A stretch of 64,000 nt of DNA, from contig NZ_JACHNC010000001.1 in the NCBI RefSeq assembly GCF_014205215.1, forward strand, positions 4,469,001-4,533,000, written 5' to 3'. The notes beneath the pieces are model-generated. The model made no database searches. It was given only the letters and a program-made list of their open reading frames with translations, and was not told the DNA's origin. Positions within the stretch are counted from its first letter, which is position 1. Every line of letters starts with the position of its first letter. Both the position numbers and the translations under genes were made by a program. Shown here one piece after another: positions 1 through 8,033 of the stretch. The DNA comes from Actinoplanes lobatus. GTDB lineage: Bacteria > Actinomycetota > Actinomycetes > Mycobacteriales > Micromonosporaceae.

Positions 1-1938
1 CGGTTCCGGAGCGGCGGAGAGCGCGGGTGCGGGCAGGGCCGCGGCCGGGCTGACCGGCGCGGGCTCGTCGAGGGCCGCGGCGCCGCCCAGCAGGCCCACC
101 GGCAGCGACACCCGGGCCGTCACCCCGGTCACCGCCGACCGGGCCAGCTGGACCTCGATGCCCATCTCGGCGGCCAGCCGGCCGACCACGTAGTGGCCGA
201 GGAACCGGGCCGGCGCCGTGAGGAAGTCGCCCTCACCGCGCAGCCGCCGGTTGGCCCGCTCCAGCTCGTCCACGCTCATCCCGACGCCCTGGTCGCAGAT
301 GGCGATCAGGTAGCCGGCGTCGACCAGCCGGCCGTGGATCTCCACGTCCAGGTCCGGCGGCGAGAACGACAGGCCGTTCTCGATCAGTTCGGCGAGCATG
401 TGCGCCAGGCCGCTGGCCACCGACCCGGCCACCAGGGCCTCGTCCAGCCGCCGCAGCGACACCCGCCGGTACTCCTCCACCTCGGACACCGCGGCCCGGA
501 TCACGTCGGTCAGCGGCAGCGGCCGCGACCACTGCCGGGGGCTGGCCGCGCCGACCAGCACGAGCAGGCTCTCGGCGTTGCGGCGCATGCGGGTGGCCAG
601 GTGGTCCAGCTCGAACAGGTTCGCCAGGCCGGTCGGGCTGGCCTCCTCCCGTTCCAGCTTGGTGATGAAGCCGAGCTGACGGCGCAGCAGGTTCTGGTTG
701 CGGCGGCCCAGGTTGGCCAGCGAGTCGGCGGAGGCCCGGCGCAGTTCGGCCTGCTCGGTGGCGAGCGCGTACGCCGTCGCCTGCACCCGCTCGAACGCGT
801 CCGCGACCCGGCGCATCTCGGCGCTGGCCCGGTCGGCGACCCGTACCGCCCCGGGCGGCCCGGTCGCCTCCCCGGCCGCGGTCCGGCGCACCGCCTCCGG
901 CAGCCGCTCGCCGGCCAGCCGGTTCGCCTCGTCGGCGAGTTCGGCGAGCGGGCTGGAGACCGACTGCGCGGCGATCGTACCCAGATAGACGGCGATCCCG
1001 ACGCAGAGCAGGACCACCGCGGCGAGCCCGGCCAACCGCAGGTTGGCCTCGTCGAGGAGCACGGCGGCGCGGGCCCGCAGCGAGTCGCCGATGGTCTGCG
1101 CCAGCTTCGACATGTCGTCGAGGACGGTGGACATGGCGGCCCAGTAGCCCTGCGCGTCGATCCGCAGGGTCTGCCCGTCGCCGGAGCGCAGCGCCCGCGC
1201 CTCCAGCTGGGCCGCCCGCTGGGCCTGCGCCGTGCCGAACAGCCGGTCCTTGGCGGCGAGCGCTTCCGGGGTGGCGTACTCGTCGAACTCGGCGAGGGCG
1301 GCGTCCAGGTCGGCGCGCAGCCGCACGTACCGGAGGTACTCGCCGTCCTCGAACCCGCCGGCCGAGAACACCCCGTTGAGGTACGCCAGCTGCTGTGCGC
1401 TCGCCTCCTTGGCCAGGTTGAGCATGGCCAGCGACTCGGAGCCGAGCCGCATGGTGGCGTCCGCGGCGTTGTCCAGCGCGAAGTAGACCTCGCGCAGCTC
1501 GTCGAGGACCTCGTTGTACTCCTCGAAGACCTCGCCCCGCTCGGCGCCGCCGCCGTCCACCTCCTCGCGGATCCCGGTCAGCGCGGTCGCCTGTTCGAGC
1601 GCCTCGGTCACCTGGCCGTCCAGGTCGCCGTCGTCGGCGATCAGCTGTCGTACCGAGCTGATCCGCGCGTCGACCCGTTGCCGTGCCGCCACGATCTCGG
1701 CACGGAAGCCCTCGTTGCCGGCGAGCAGCCCGAGCGTCACGCCGCGCTCGTTCTGCACCTCCTGGGACACCGCCTGGACGGCCAGGTCCAGCGTGACCGC
1801 CCGGTCGGTACGCGCCGCCAGCCGGTAGTTGCCGAACTCCTCCACCACCACGACGCCGAGCAGCAGCAGCATCGCCGCGACCGGAAAGGCCAGCATCCGG
1901 ACGATGCGACCGCGGATCGTGTGCCCGCCCCGGCTCAT
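1..1938 (-). CDS. Nitrate/nitrite-sensor-type histidine kinase, C-terminus cut by window edge
   Basis: Open frame from an ATG at 1938 to the window edge (646 codons, no stop seen). One N-terminal membrane helix is followed by a long helical extracytoplasmic region of the NIT type (about residues 40-300), a second helix near 310-330, a HAMP-like linker, a dimerisation region containing LDHLATRMRR, and an HATPase_c domain with N-box ELIENG and G1-box DQGVGM. This build is typical of actinobacterial NIT-domain kinases, which often head conservon operons with Roadblock/LC7, DUF742 and a small GTPase; those genes would lie outside the window. The start follows a GAGG-like ribosome site. After the kinase core comes an Ala/Pro-rich tail (about 30 residues visible). 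Ligand and partner regulator cannot be told from the sequence. Confidence 0.85.
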   Translation of the reverse strand, partial: MSRGGHTIRGRIVRMLAFPVAAMLLLLGVVVVEEFGNYRLAARTDRAVTLDLAVQAVSQEVQNERGVTLGLLAGNEGFRAEIVAARQRVDARISSVRQLIADDGDLDGQVTEALEQATALTGIREEVDGGGAERGEVFEEYNEVLDELREVYFALDNAADATMRLGSESLAMLNLAKEASAQQLAYLNGVFSAGGFEDGEYLRYVRLRADLDAALAEFDEYATPEALAAKDRLFGTAQAQRAAQLEARALRSGDGQTLRIDAQGYWAAMSTVLDDMSKLAQTIGDSLRARAAVLLDEANLRLAGLAAVVLLCVGIAVYLGTIAAQSVSSPLAELADEANRLAGERLPEAVRRTAAGEATGPPGAVRVADRASAEMRRVADAFERVQATAYALATEQAELRRASADSLANLGRRNQNLLRRQLGFITKLEREEASPTGLANLFELDHLATRMRRNAESLLVLVGAASPRQWSRPLPLTDVIRAAVSEVEEYRRVSLRRLDEALVAGSVASGLAHMLAELIENGLSFSPPDLDVEIHGRLVDAGYLIAICDQGVGMSVDELERANRRLRGEGDFLTAPARFLGHYVVGRLAAEMGIEVQLARSAVTGVTARVSLPVGLLGGAAALDEPAPVSPAAALPAPALSAAPEP

Positions 1939-2071
1939 GCCTCGCCCCGCTCCCGTGTAGACCTGCCGTGCCGCCGCACAGAATTGACGGACGTGCACAT
2001 GGGGTCAACACCCCTAACGAGCGACGCTGTGCGTTTCTCCCGCTCCGGAGCGTGGCGGTGAAGGGCTGGTC

Positions 2072-3271
2072 CTACGAACGGGTGGCGCCCATCGGAGGCA
2101 GCACGAGCCCGTCGAGCATCGCCGCAGGCCCGCCGCCGAACGAGGTGAGCCACCGCCGTGCGGGCCCCGGCAACCGGGGCAGCAGACGGGTGGCCTGCGC
2201 GGTCAGCCACACCTGGGTCCGGTTGCGGGGCACGATCGCGCCGAGCACGGACGGGCCGATCCGCCGGCTGTGCCGCACCGGGCCGGCCAGCGCCGCCTCG
2301 TAACGCCGCAGCGCGCCGTCGACCGGACCGGTGGCCAGTTCGGCGGCGAGCACGTACGCCGCGGCCGCCGCCAGGCTGGTGCCGCCGCCCACGGCCGGGC
2401 CGGGGCCGTACCCCGCGTCGCCGACGAGCGTGACCGGGCCGCGCGACCAGGAGTCCATCCGGATCTGCGAGATGTCGTCGAAGTAGAAGTCCCCGGCCGG
2501 GCCGAGATGCGCCAGCACCGCGGCCACCCGCGGCCCGAGCCGGTCCCCGATGAGATCCCGCAGGATCCCCTTCTGTGCGTCCCGGTCGTGCCGGTCGTGC
2601 GGGATCTCCGCGGTACGCACGAGGAACAGCGCGCGGGACAGCCCCGGCGCGAGCGTCGGGTAGACGGTGGCCGCCAGCCCCGGTGCGGTGAACGCCGCCA
2701 CCGTCGGCCCGGTCCCGAGCACGTCGGGCAGCGTGTAGACGGCCAGGTAGGCGCCGAGGAACCGGCGGTACCGCTCCTCCGGGCCGAAGGCCAGCGCCCG
2801 CACCCCGGAGTGCAGCCCGTCCGCGCCCACCACCAGGTCGGCGTCGACGGTGTCCCCATCGGACAGCACCGCCGTGGCGCCGTCCAGCCGCTCGATCACC
2901 GTCCCGAACCGGTAGTCGACGTCGTCGCGGGTGACCTCGTGCAGCAGTCCGGCGAGGACGCCGCGCATGATCTCGATGTGCCGTCCGGGGACCCCGGCGG
3001 CCAGATCGGCGGTGGCCAGGGTGATCGGCGCGCGTCCGTCCCGGAACAGGGTGATCGTGTCGTTGCGGGTACGCGCCTCGCGCACCCGGTCGAGCAGCCC
3101 CATCCGCTCGATCACGTCGACGGCCGGCCCGAACAGGTCGACCGCGTGCCCGCCGTCCCCGGCCCGCGCGTCGGCGGCCCTCTCGACGACGGTGACCCGC
3201 CATCCGTTCCGGCGCAGCCAGTAGGCGAGAACGGGCCCGGCGACGCTGGCGCCGGAGATCAGTGCGTGCAC
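2072..3271 (-). CDS. FAD-dependent monooxygenase
   Basis: 399 residues of the p-hydroxybenzoate hydroxylase-like flavoprotein group. The N-terminus has the Rossmann dinucleotide signature (ISGASVAGPVLAYWLR) and the ERA strand end that binds the ADP ribose. A VGADGLHSGVR segment near residue 150 matches the DG motif, and VGDAGYGPGPAVGGG near 285 matches the GD motif that contacts FAD ribityl. Family knowledge: such enzymes hydroxylate small aromatic or polyketide substrates with NAD(P)H and O2; substrate is not predictable. The GTG at 3271 is chosen because a run of G (GGGGGG) sits just upstream and the Rossmann fold then begins at residue 2; the frame stays open further upstream but crosses the promoter. 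It is divergent from a TetR gene and is probably its target. Confidence 0.88.
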   Translation of the reverse strand: MHALISGASVAGPVLAYWLRRNGWRVTVVERAADARAGDGGHAVDLFGPAVDVIERMGLLDRVREARTRNDTITLFRDGRAPITLATADLAAGVPGRHIEIMRGVLAGLLHEVTRDDVDYRFGTVIERLDGATAVLSDGDTVDADLVVGADGLHSGVRALAFGPEERYRRFLGAYLAVYTLPDVLGTGPTVAAFTAPGLAATVYPTLAPGLSRALFLVRTAEIPHDRHDRDAQKGILRDLIGDRLGPRVAAVLAHLGPAGDFYFDDISQIRMDSWSRGPVTLVGDAGYGPGPAVGGGTSLAAAAAYVLAAELATGPVDGALRRYEAALAGPVRHSRRIGPSVLGAIVPRNRTQVWLTAQATRLLPRLPGPARRWLTSFGGGPAAMLDGLVLPPMGATRS

Positions 3272-3291
3272 GGCGATCCCCCCGATCGTTT

Positions 3292-3360
3292 GTTGACCTA
3301 TCGGTAAGTAAACGACCGGGCGAAGGGGAGGGTCAACACTTACCTTCCGGTAAGTAGACT
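3292..3360. promoter_or_regulatory. Divergent promoter region with two TetR operators
   Basis: Two 18-bp elements have the same layout. At 3338-3355 ACTTACC-TTCC-GGTAAGT is a perfect inverted repeat; at 3292-3309 GTTGACC-TATC-GGTAAGT keeps the right arm and most of the left. For the monooxygenase (minus strand) a TTGACC -35 (3331-3336) and TTTACT -10 (3307-3312) are 18 bp apart, so the second element overlaps the -10 and the first abuts the -35. For the TetR gene, TAGACT (3355-3360) lies 7 bp before the GTG start, which suggests a leaderless transcript with the first operator just upstream of the -10. The binding protein is inferred from position to be the adjacent TetR regulator. Confidence 0.7.
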
Positions 3361-3367
3361 TCGGCAC

Positions 3368-3901
3368 GTGCCCCGCGCCAGGACCACCGAGACCGCCGAC
3401 CGGATCCGCGCCGCCGCCCTGGAGCTGATCGCGGTCAAGGGCGTGCACCAGGTCAGCCTGCGGGAGATCGCCGAGCGGGTCGGCGTCACCAAACCCGCGC
3501 TCTACTACCACTTCGCGTCCCGCGACGACCTGGTCCGCAGCCTGGTCCAGCCGTTCATCGACGAGGTGGAGGCGGCGCTCGCCCGGTTCGGGCCGGGCGC
3601 CGACCCGCGGGAACTGCTCGGCGCCTACTTCGACGCGGCGTACCGGCACCGCGACGTCACCGCGATGATCATGCGCGACCCGAGCATCCTGGCGATGGTC
3701 GACCTGGCGTCCGCGGTCGGCGACTGGCGCCGCCGCATCGTCACCATGCTGACCGGTTCTGATCCCGCCCTCGCCGACGTGGTCCGCGTCCAGATGGCGA
3801 TCGGCGGCCTCGGCGACTGCACGGTCGTCCTGCCCGGCGCCCCGGCCGCCCCACTGCGCGAGGCCGTCCTCGACGCGGCCTGCGACATGCTGCGCCGCTG
3901 A
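3368..3901 (+). CDS. TetR family transcriptional regulator
   Basis: 177 residues. The N-terminal helix-turn-helix (about residues 10-55) has the characteristic VSLREIAERVGVTKPALYYHF signature with LVRSL following. The C-terminal ligand-binding half (60-177) is poorly conserved, as in the family. The GTG start at 3368 lies 7 bp after a -10-like TAGACT with no Shine-Dalgarno sequence, so it is probably leaderless. It is divergent from the FAD monooxygenase, and two matching operators lie between them; the simplest reading is a repressor released by a substrate of the monooxygenase. The stop codon directly abuts the stop of the convergent lipoprotein gene. Confidence 0.9.
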   Translation: MPRARTTETADRIRAAALELIAVKGVHQVSLREIAERVGVTKPALYYHFASRDDLVRSLVQPFIDEVEAALARFGPGADPRELLGAYFDAAYRHRDVTAMIMRDPSILAMVDLASAVGDWRRRIVTMLTGSDPALADVVRVQMAIGGLGDCTVVLPGAPAAPLREAVLDAACDMLRR

Positions 3902-4513
3902 TCACTCCTGGCAGAGCTGGCCCTCGGCGCCCAGCCCCAGCGCGGTCACCTTGCCGTTGTCGATGGTGATGGCGTAGCGCGCCTTGCTGTTACCCGGCGT
4001 GTCGGCGATCCCGTTACCCTCGGTCGCACGGTCGTCGATGACGAACACGAAATCCGGATAGGCCTCCTTCACCGCCTGATACGTGCTCCCCAGCCGGATC
4101 CCCTCCGGTGTGCTGATGCCGCCGTAGGCGTAGATGTTGGACAGTCCCATCTCGTTCGGCGTGAAGAAGACACCACCCTTGCTGCCGGCCCTGAAATCCG
4201 CGACACCGCAGTTGGCCCCGTAGTTCACGACGTGGTAGCCGGTGATCATCCCGGTGGCCTGGGCCTCCTTCACGGTCATGCCCAGTCGCAGCTTCCCGAG
4301 CCCGAGCGGCCCCAGCACCAGCGGCGCCGCCGAGGTCCGCGTCACCGTCGGCTTCGCCGAAGGTGATGGCGACGGCGTTACCGAAGGTGACGGCGAGGTC
4401 GCCCCGACACCGTCCGGAGCGGCAGCCCCGTCGAGCCGCTCCACACTCTGCCCACAGCCACCCGTCACGAAAGCCGCAGCCACCATCACCGCGGCCAACC
4501 CCACCTTGCGCAT
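3902..4513 (-). CDS. Putative lipoprotein of unknown function
   Basis: 203 residues with a type II signal peptide: a short positive start (MRKVG), a hydrophobic stretch and a lipobox VTGGC with Cys20. A Ser/Pro/Thr linker (about residues 40-65) separates it from a compact domain (about 70-203) beginning GLGKLRLGMTVKEAQATG. This start resembles secreted or lipid-anchored actinobacterial domains that open with a G-L-G/R-hydrophobic-G-M motif. Two Cys in the mature domain (in NCGVAD and at QLCQE near the C-terminus) could form a disulfide. It is convergent with the TetR gene with no gap. Exported to the outer face of the membrane; function unknown. Confidence 0.75.
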   Translation of the reverse strand: MRKVGLAAVMVAAAFVTGGCGQSVERLDGAAAPDGVGATSPSPSVTPSPSPSAKPTVTRTSAAPLVLGPLGLGKLRLGMTVKEAQATGMITGYHVVNYGANCGVADFRAGSKGGVFFTPNEMGLSNIYAYGGISTPEGIRLGSTYQAVKEAYPDFVFVIDDRATEGNGIADTPGNSKARYAITIDNGKVTALGLGAEGQLCQE

Positions 4514-4770
4514 CTCGCTCCCCGATTCCGTTCCCGCCCCATGCTGACATCAGGTGCGATGCGCGCCCACCCACCGAGGTTCTGGACCATCGGTAACGGA
4601 AAAATAACAACCAAAGATCAATACCGATCTTCCGGTACGGGACTGAGCGCCCGCCAACCGCACCACCCCCGAACCGCGGCTCCCCGCAACCGTTTGCCCA
4701 CTCCAGGCCGCAGCGCGACCACCGGGCTGATGCGGTGGCTGAGGCCACCGGCGGGCGCGGAAAAGGACGC

Positions 4771-6762
4771 TCACACCCGCCGGGGCGGCTTCCAAACACC
4801 CTCGGGTTCCTCCGAAGGCTCATAGGATCCGGTCCCACCCGCGGACCCTCGCGAGCCGGCCGTGCGGTCCGTCGCCTCACCCGGCCAGACCGATTCCGAT
4901 CCCCGCGGCACGCTGGGCCAGGGGCTACCTTCTCCCCGGTGGCGATGGGGCCAGGGACTGTCGTCTTCCGCGTGGCCGCGCGGCCACGCGTTGTCGTCTC
5001 CCGTGTGGCCGCGGGATCGGCCGTTCTGGTCGTCCGTGTGGCTGCGGGGCCGGTCGTTCTGGTCGTCCGTGTGGCTGCGGGGCCGGTCGTTCTGGTCGTC
5101 CGTGTGGCTGCGGGGCCGGTCGTTCTGGTCGTCCGTGTGGCTGCGGGGCCGGTCGTTCTGGTCGTCCGTGTGGCTGCGGGGCCGGTCGTTCTGGTCGTCC
5201 GTGTGGCTGCGGGGCCGGTCGTTCTGGTCGTCCGTGTGGCTGCGGGATCGGTCGTTCTGGTCGTCCGTGTGGCCGCCCGGCCGCCGCGTCCCGGACGGCC
5301 TTCGGGCGCTGGGCCGTACCTCCACCGGTTCGGTCGGCCGGGCCGGGCCGGCGCCACTCGGAGGCGCGGCCCATGCAGGTCCGGGCCCAGCGGGAACGCC
5401 GCGCCGATCGGCGCTGGGTCCTACCGGGGCCTGCCGCTGGTCAGTGCTGGGTCCTACCGGGGCCCGCCGCCGGTCGGCGATGGGTTCCGTCGGTGCCTGC
5501 CGCCGGTCAGTGGTGGGCTCTACTCGGGCCCGCCGCCGATCGGCGGGTGACGGTACCGGTGTGCCCAGCCAGGGGGCCGTCGGTTCGGCAGGGGTGTACT
5601 GCCAGCCGGTGGCGGCCGCGGGTTCCCGAGCTGGGCCGGAATCCGCGTTGGTGGTCGGCCGGCCGGAAGGGGATGCCGCAGCATCTTGTCCGCGCCGGTT
5701 CCGGTCTTCGGAGGCTCGTGTACCGGGTCGGTGGGACCTGGCCGTCGTCTCGGCCGGGCCGTGCGCCGCGGTGGCGGGTTCCCGCGGATCGGCTTCCGGC
5801 ATCCGTGGATCCTGCGCTCCTGGGCTCCCCGGTCCTGGGCTGCCCGCTCCTACGCTGCCCGGTCTTGGCTTCGGTCCTGGGTTGCTCGGTCCTACGCTGC
5901 CCGGTCTTGGCCTCGGTCCTGGGTTGCTCGGTCCTGGGTTGCTCGGTCCTGGGTTGCTCGGTCCTGGGTTGCTCGGTCCTGGGTTGCCCGGTCCCGGGAT
6001 GGGCGCCGGCGGATCGTCGGACGGCCGCCACGGGTCGTCGGGGTCGGTGGTGTGCTGCCAGGCGTCCTCGAGGCCGGTGTCGGCCGGGGTGGTTTCGGGC
6101 GTCATCGAGGACGGGATCCGGGGAGCGCGGGAGTGGTCGACGGCGATGAGCATCGCGCTTCCGGCCTGGTAGGCGAGGCTCAGGGTGAGGATCCAGGAGC
6201 CCACCGCCGGGAAGCCGCGCTCCAGGTCGAGGTAGCGGTACGGGGCGCTGTACTCGGCCAGCGGGAACAGGGCGCTGCGGGCGACCGCGACGGTGCAGTA
6301 GCCGAGGGGGTAGAGCAGCCAGATCGGCAGGTCGCGCCAGCGGGTGGCGCCGTAGGGGCGGAACGCCAGCCAGTCGATCAGGACCATCAGCGGCAGGACA
6401 TAGTGCAGCAGGAAGAACGACCAGTTCGCGATCAGTGCCGTGGTGGCGGTGCCGAGGTAGTCGCCGGGGACCTCGGTGCGGGCCAGCCCGGGCAGCGGGT
6501 TGTAGCCGCCGGTGAGGATCTGGATCATCGCGGCGTCCAGGAGGATCCAGGACAGGACCGCGGTGCGCAGGCGAGGGGCGGGCGCCTCGGTCGTCGTACG
6601 GCGGGCCGTCAGATGGAGGGCCACCGCGTAGTAGCCGATCACGAGGACCGCGCTCTGGGTCGTGTACTCCATGATGCGGTGGTAGTCGCCGTACAGGCCG
6701 GCCACCGCGACCAGGATGATCAGGACGCGCCAGAGGGACTGCGGACTCGCGAGCGCCTTCAT
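4771..6762 (-). CDS. Pr6Pr-type membrane protein with long repetitive hydrophilic tail
   Basis: 663 residues from ATG 6762, preceded by GGGGACGGA. Residues 1-215 hold about six membrane helices with features of the Pr6Pr (FAR-17a/AIG1-like) family, including YTTQSAVLVIGYYAV, a loop with TGGYNP, and HYVLPLMVLIDWL. From about residue 230 the protein is disordered: a Pro-rich stretch with NPGPS repeats (DNA repeat at 5921-5995), a basic/acidic middle, then the 11-residue repeat HTDDQNDRPRS in about eight copies (DNA repeat at 5038-5268). The tail ends with PKxx-rich basic residues. The membrane part alone is usual family length, so the tail of about 430 residues is an unusual addition. Long open frames on the other strand here are artefacts of the repeats. 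No function is established for the tail. Confidence 0.72.
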   Translation of the reverse strand: MKALASPQSLWRVLIILVAVAGLYGDYHRIMEYTTQSAVLVIGYYAVALHLTARRTTTEAPAPRLRTAVLSWILLDAAMIQILTGGYNPLPGLARTEVPGDYLGTATTALIANWSFFLLHYVLPLMVLIDWLAFRPYGATRWRDLPIWLLYPLGYCTVAVARSALFPLAEYSAPYRYLDLERGFPAVGSWILTLSLAYQAGSAMLIAVDHSRAPRIPSSMTPETTPADTGLEDAWQHTTDPDDPWRPSDDPPAPIPGPGNPGPSNPGPSNPGPSNPGPSNPGPRPRPGSVGPSNPGPKPRPGSVGAGSPGPGSPGAQDPRMPEADPREPATAAHGPAETTARSHRPGTRASEDRNRRGQDAAASPSGRPTTNADSGPAREPAAATGWQYTPAEPTAPWLGTPVPSPADRRRARVEPTTDRRQAPTEPIADRRRAPVGPSTDQRQAPVGPSADRRGVPAGPGPAWAAPPSGAGPARPTEPVEVRPSARRPSGTRRPGGHTDDQNDRSRSHTDDQNDRPRSHTDDQNDRPRSHTDDQNDRPRSHTDDQNDRPRSHTDDQNDRPRSHTDDQNDRPRSHTDDQNGRSRGHTGDDNAWPRGHAEDDSPWPHRHRGEGSPWPSVPRGSESVWPGEATDRTAGSRGSAGGTGSYEPSEEPEGVWKPPRRV
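5038..5268. repeat. 33-bp tandem repeat, seven units
   Basis: Seven head-to-tail 33-bp units, each starting GTGGCTGCGGG (at 5038, 5071, 5104, 5137, 5170, 5203 and 5236). The first six look identical and the seventh carries GGATCGG for GGGCCGG. Flanking copies (about 5005-5037 and 5269-5290) are diverged. On the minus strand each unit codes for 11 residues (TDDQNDRPRSH) in the tail of the Pr6Pr-type protein. The near identity points to recent expansion by slippage or unequal exchange, and copy number may vary between strains. Confidence 0.95.
5921..5995. repeat. 15-bp tandem repeat, five units
   Basis: Units of GGGTTGCTCGGTCCT at 5921, 5936, 5951 and 5966, and a variant (GGGTTGCCCGGTCCC) at 5981. 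On the minus strand they code for the NPGPS pentapeptide of the same membrane protein. Just before it (about 5848-5920) a longer block of about 42 bp coding for PRPGSVG-type sequence occurs twice with one change. Confidence 0.93.
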
Positions 6763-7156
6763 TCCGTCCCCTTTCGCAGATGGCCCTTTCCTCCGGCTAC
6801 GCCGTGGCGGCGGATCGGGTTCACCGAACGCCGTGCCACCTGGACGGCCGATTCGGGAATTGATCGCCAGATCGCCGGCGCGTCGCGGGCTGGAGTGGCA
6901 CCCGGCTCGCGGGCAGCCCGGCATGGAACAGCTGCTGGGCCCGCGGCGGGTCTGCAGCATCGGGTCCATGTAGGAGTCTCGTTCTCGATCGCCGCCTGGC
7001 GTCGATGTCAAGTCGCCTGTTCGCTTGTTTCCCGCCTTCGCCACGAGATTCGGCCGGTCACCGCCAACCGTTCAAGACACCCACAGACATCAATGTGTAT
7101 CTTGAGCAGTCGTCGCCGAACCGCGCGATCTTGTGCAATCACGGCCACAGGGAGCC
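6763..7156. other. Intergenic, no gene seen
   Basis: Region upstream of the Pr6Pr-type gene. All frames open here lack a ribosome site and recognisable protein sequence. The promoter of the minus-strand gene should lie here, but I see no clear hexamer pair. Confidence 0.5.
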
Positions 7157-7680
7157 CTCCTCTTTGGCTACCCACGGCCGAATCCGCAATCCCTCGCCGG
7201 CGGACGCGTCCCCCGGAGCGATCTTGGACGATTTGCTACCCGAAGAGTCTCCTTCTTGGGCGTTCGCGGTTCTACGTCAAGCGCCCGGTCGGGCGAATCG
7301 CCGAATGGGGGGCGCCGTCCGCCGCATCAGGCGAAAATGGGGCTTTCGCTGGAAACAGGCGCCCGTTTCGCCCGCTTTGTACGCCGCTGTTGTGCGATCT
7401 TGGACGATTTTCCACCCGAGGCGGTGGTAAATCGTCCAAGATCGCTCCGGGTGGCGCGTCCTGCTGGCGAGGGATTGCGGATTCGGCCGTAGGCGGCCAA
7501 GAAGAAGACTTGAAACGGTGGAAAACTGTCCAAGATCGCATAACGCCGGCATGCAAAGCGGGCGAAACGGGCGACTGCTTCCGGTGAAAGTGACATTTCT
7601 ACCTAGCGCGGCGGACGGCGGCCCCATTCGGGGATTCGCCCGACTGGACGCTTGACGTAGAACCGCGAACGCCCAAGAAG
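7157..7680. repeat. Mosaic intergenic repeat: blocks A and B, each present in both orientations
   Basis: Block A (about 7160-7240, plus sense) recurs inverted at about 7428-7505; both carry CGGCCGAATCCGCAATCCCT and end at GATCTTGGACGATTT. Block B (about 7252-7416, plus sense) recurs inverted at about 7517-7680; both carry TTCTTGGGCGTTCGCGGTTC and also end at a GATCTTGGAC-type motif next to CCACC. The order is A, B, inverted A, inverted B, so it is not a plain palindrome. The motif GATCTTGGAC(G/A)(A/G)TTT occurs four times. Divergence is perhaps 10-15 % between copies. No transposase, target duplication or convincing gene is present; the open frames are short and have no family resemblance. 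Confidence 0.85.
7394..7445. other. Long hairpin at the centre of the mosaic repeat
   Basis: Arms 7394-7416 and 7423-7445 pair over 23 bp with one mismatch, around a 6-nt loop CGAGGC. Each arm is the GATCTTGGACGATTT motif plus CCACC. It is formed where block B meets inverted block A. There is no U-run, so it is not a standard terminator. Confidence 0.85.
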
Positions 7681-7874
7681 ACCCCCGGATGTGTCCGATA
7701 ACCCGCGGTCTCCCATGGAAAATAGATAATGGTCGATTGTCAGCCGCCGGATGGCAGCCAGGAATCAAGATCGGCCCGAAAGCTGCCATCAACCAAGATC
7801 GCCGGGCAGGTCGGGATGACGCCGCAGCCATCCGAATGCGCGACTTGGCATCGCGGCCACCCGCAACCGAGAAG

Positions 7875-7978
7875 CGCGCTCGTAGGCGTACCGGAAGGGG
7901 CGCGCTCGTAGGCGTACCGGAAGGGGCGCGCTCGTAGGCGTACCGGAAGGGGCGCGCTCGTAGGCGTACCGGAAAGAA
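7875..7978. repeat. 26-bp tandem repeat, four units
   Basis: Units beginning CGCGCTCGTAGGCGTACCGG at 7875, 7901, 7927 and 7953; the last unit diverges in its final bases. It lies downstream of the pectate lyase terminator, outside any convincing gene. Confidence 0.93.
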
Positions 7979-7989
7979 GAGGAAGCGAA

Positions 7990-8022
7990 GATGGCGCCCA
8001 CCCGCGGAGGGTGAGCGCCATC
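7990..8022 (-). terminator. Terminator of the PL1 pectate lyase gene
   Basis: Stem-loop with 14-bp arms (GATGGCGCTCACCC on the minus strand), one mismatch and a 5-nt loop, beginning 12 bp after the lyase stop and followed by a pyrimidine-rich stretch on the minus strand. Confidence 0.8.
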
Positions 8023-8033
8023 GGGGTGCTTTG

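Noticed and set aside
193..2061. Long plus-strand open frames over the histidine kinase gene
   Set aside because: Antisense frames produced by G/C-rich third codon positions; composition is Arg/Gly/Pro/Gln-rich with no domain, while the minus-strand frame has kinase motifs.
4735..7587. Long plus-strand frames over the Pr6Pr-type gene
   Set aside because: They are created by the 33-bp and 15-bp repeats having no stop in any frame; no plausible product.
7005..7911. Short open frames in the 7-8 kb intergenic region on both strands
   Set aside because: They run through the inverted repeat and the 26-bp repeat, recur as mirror products of the same repeat, and lack ribosome sites.
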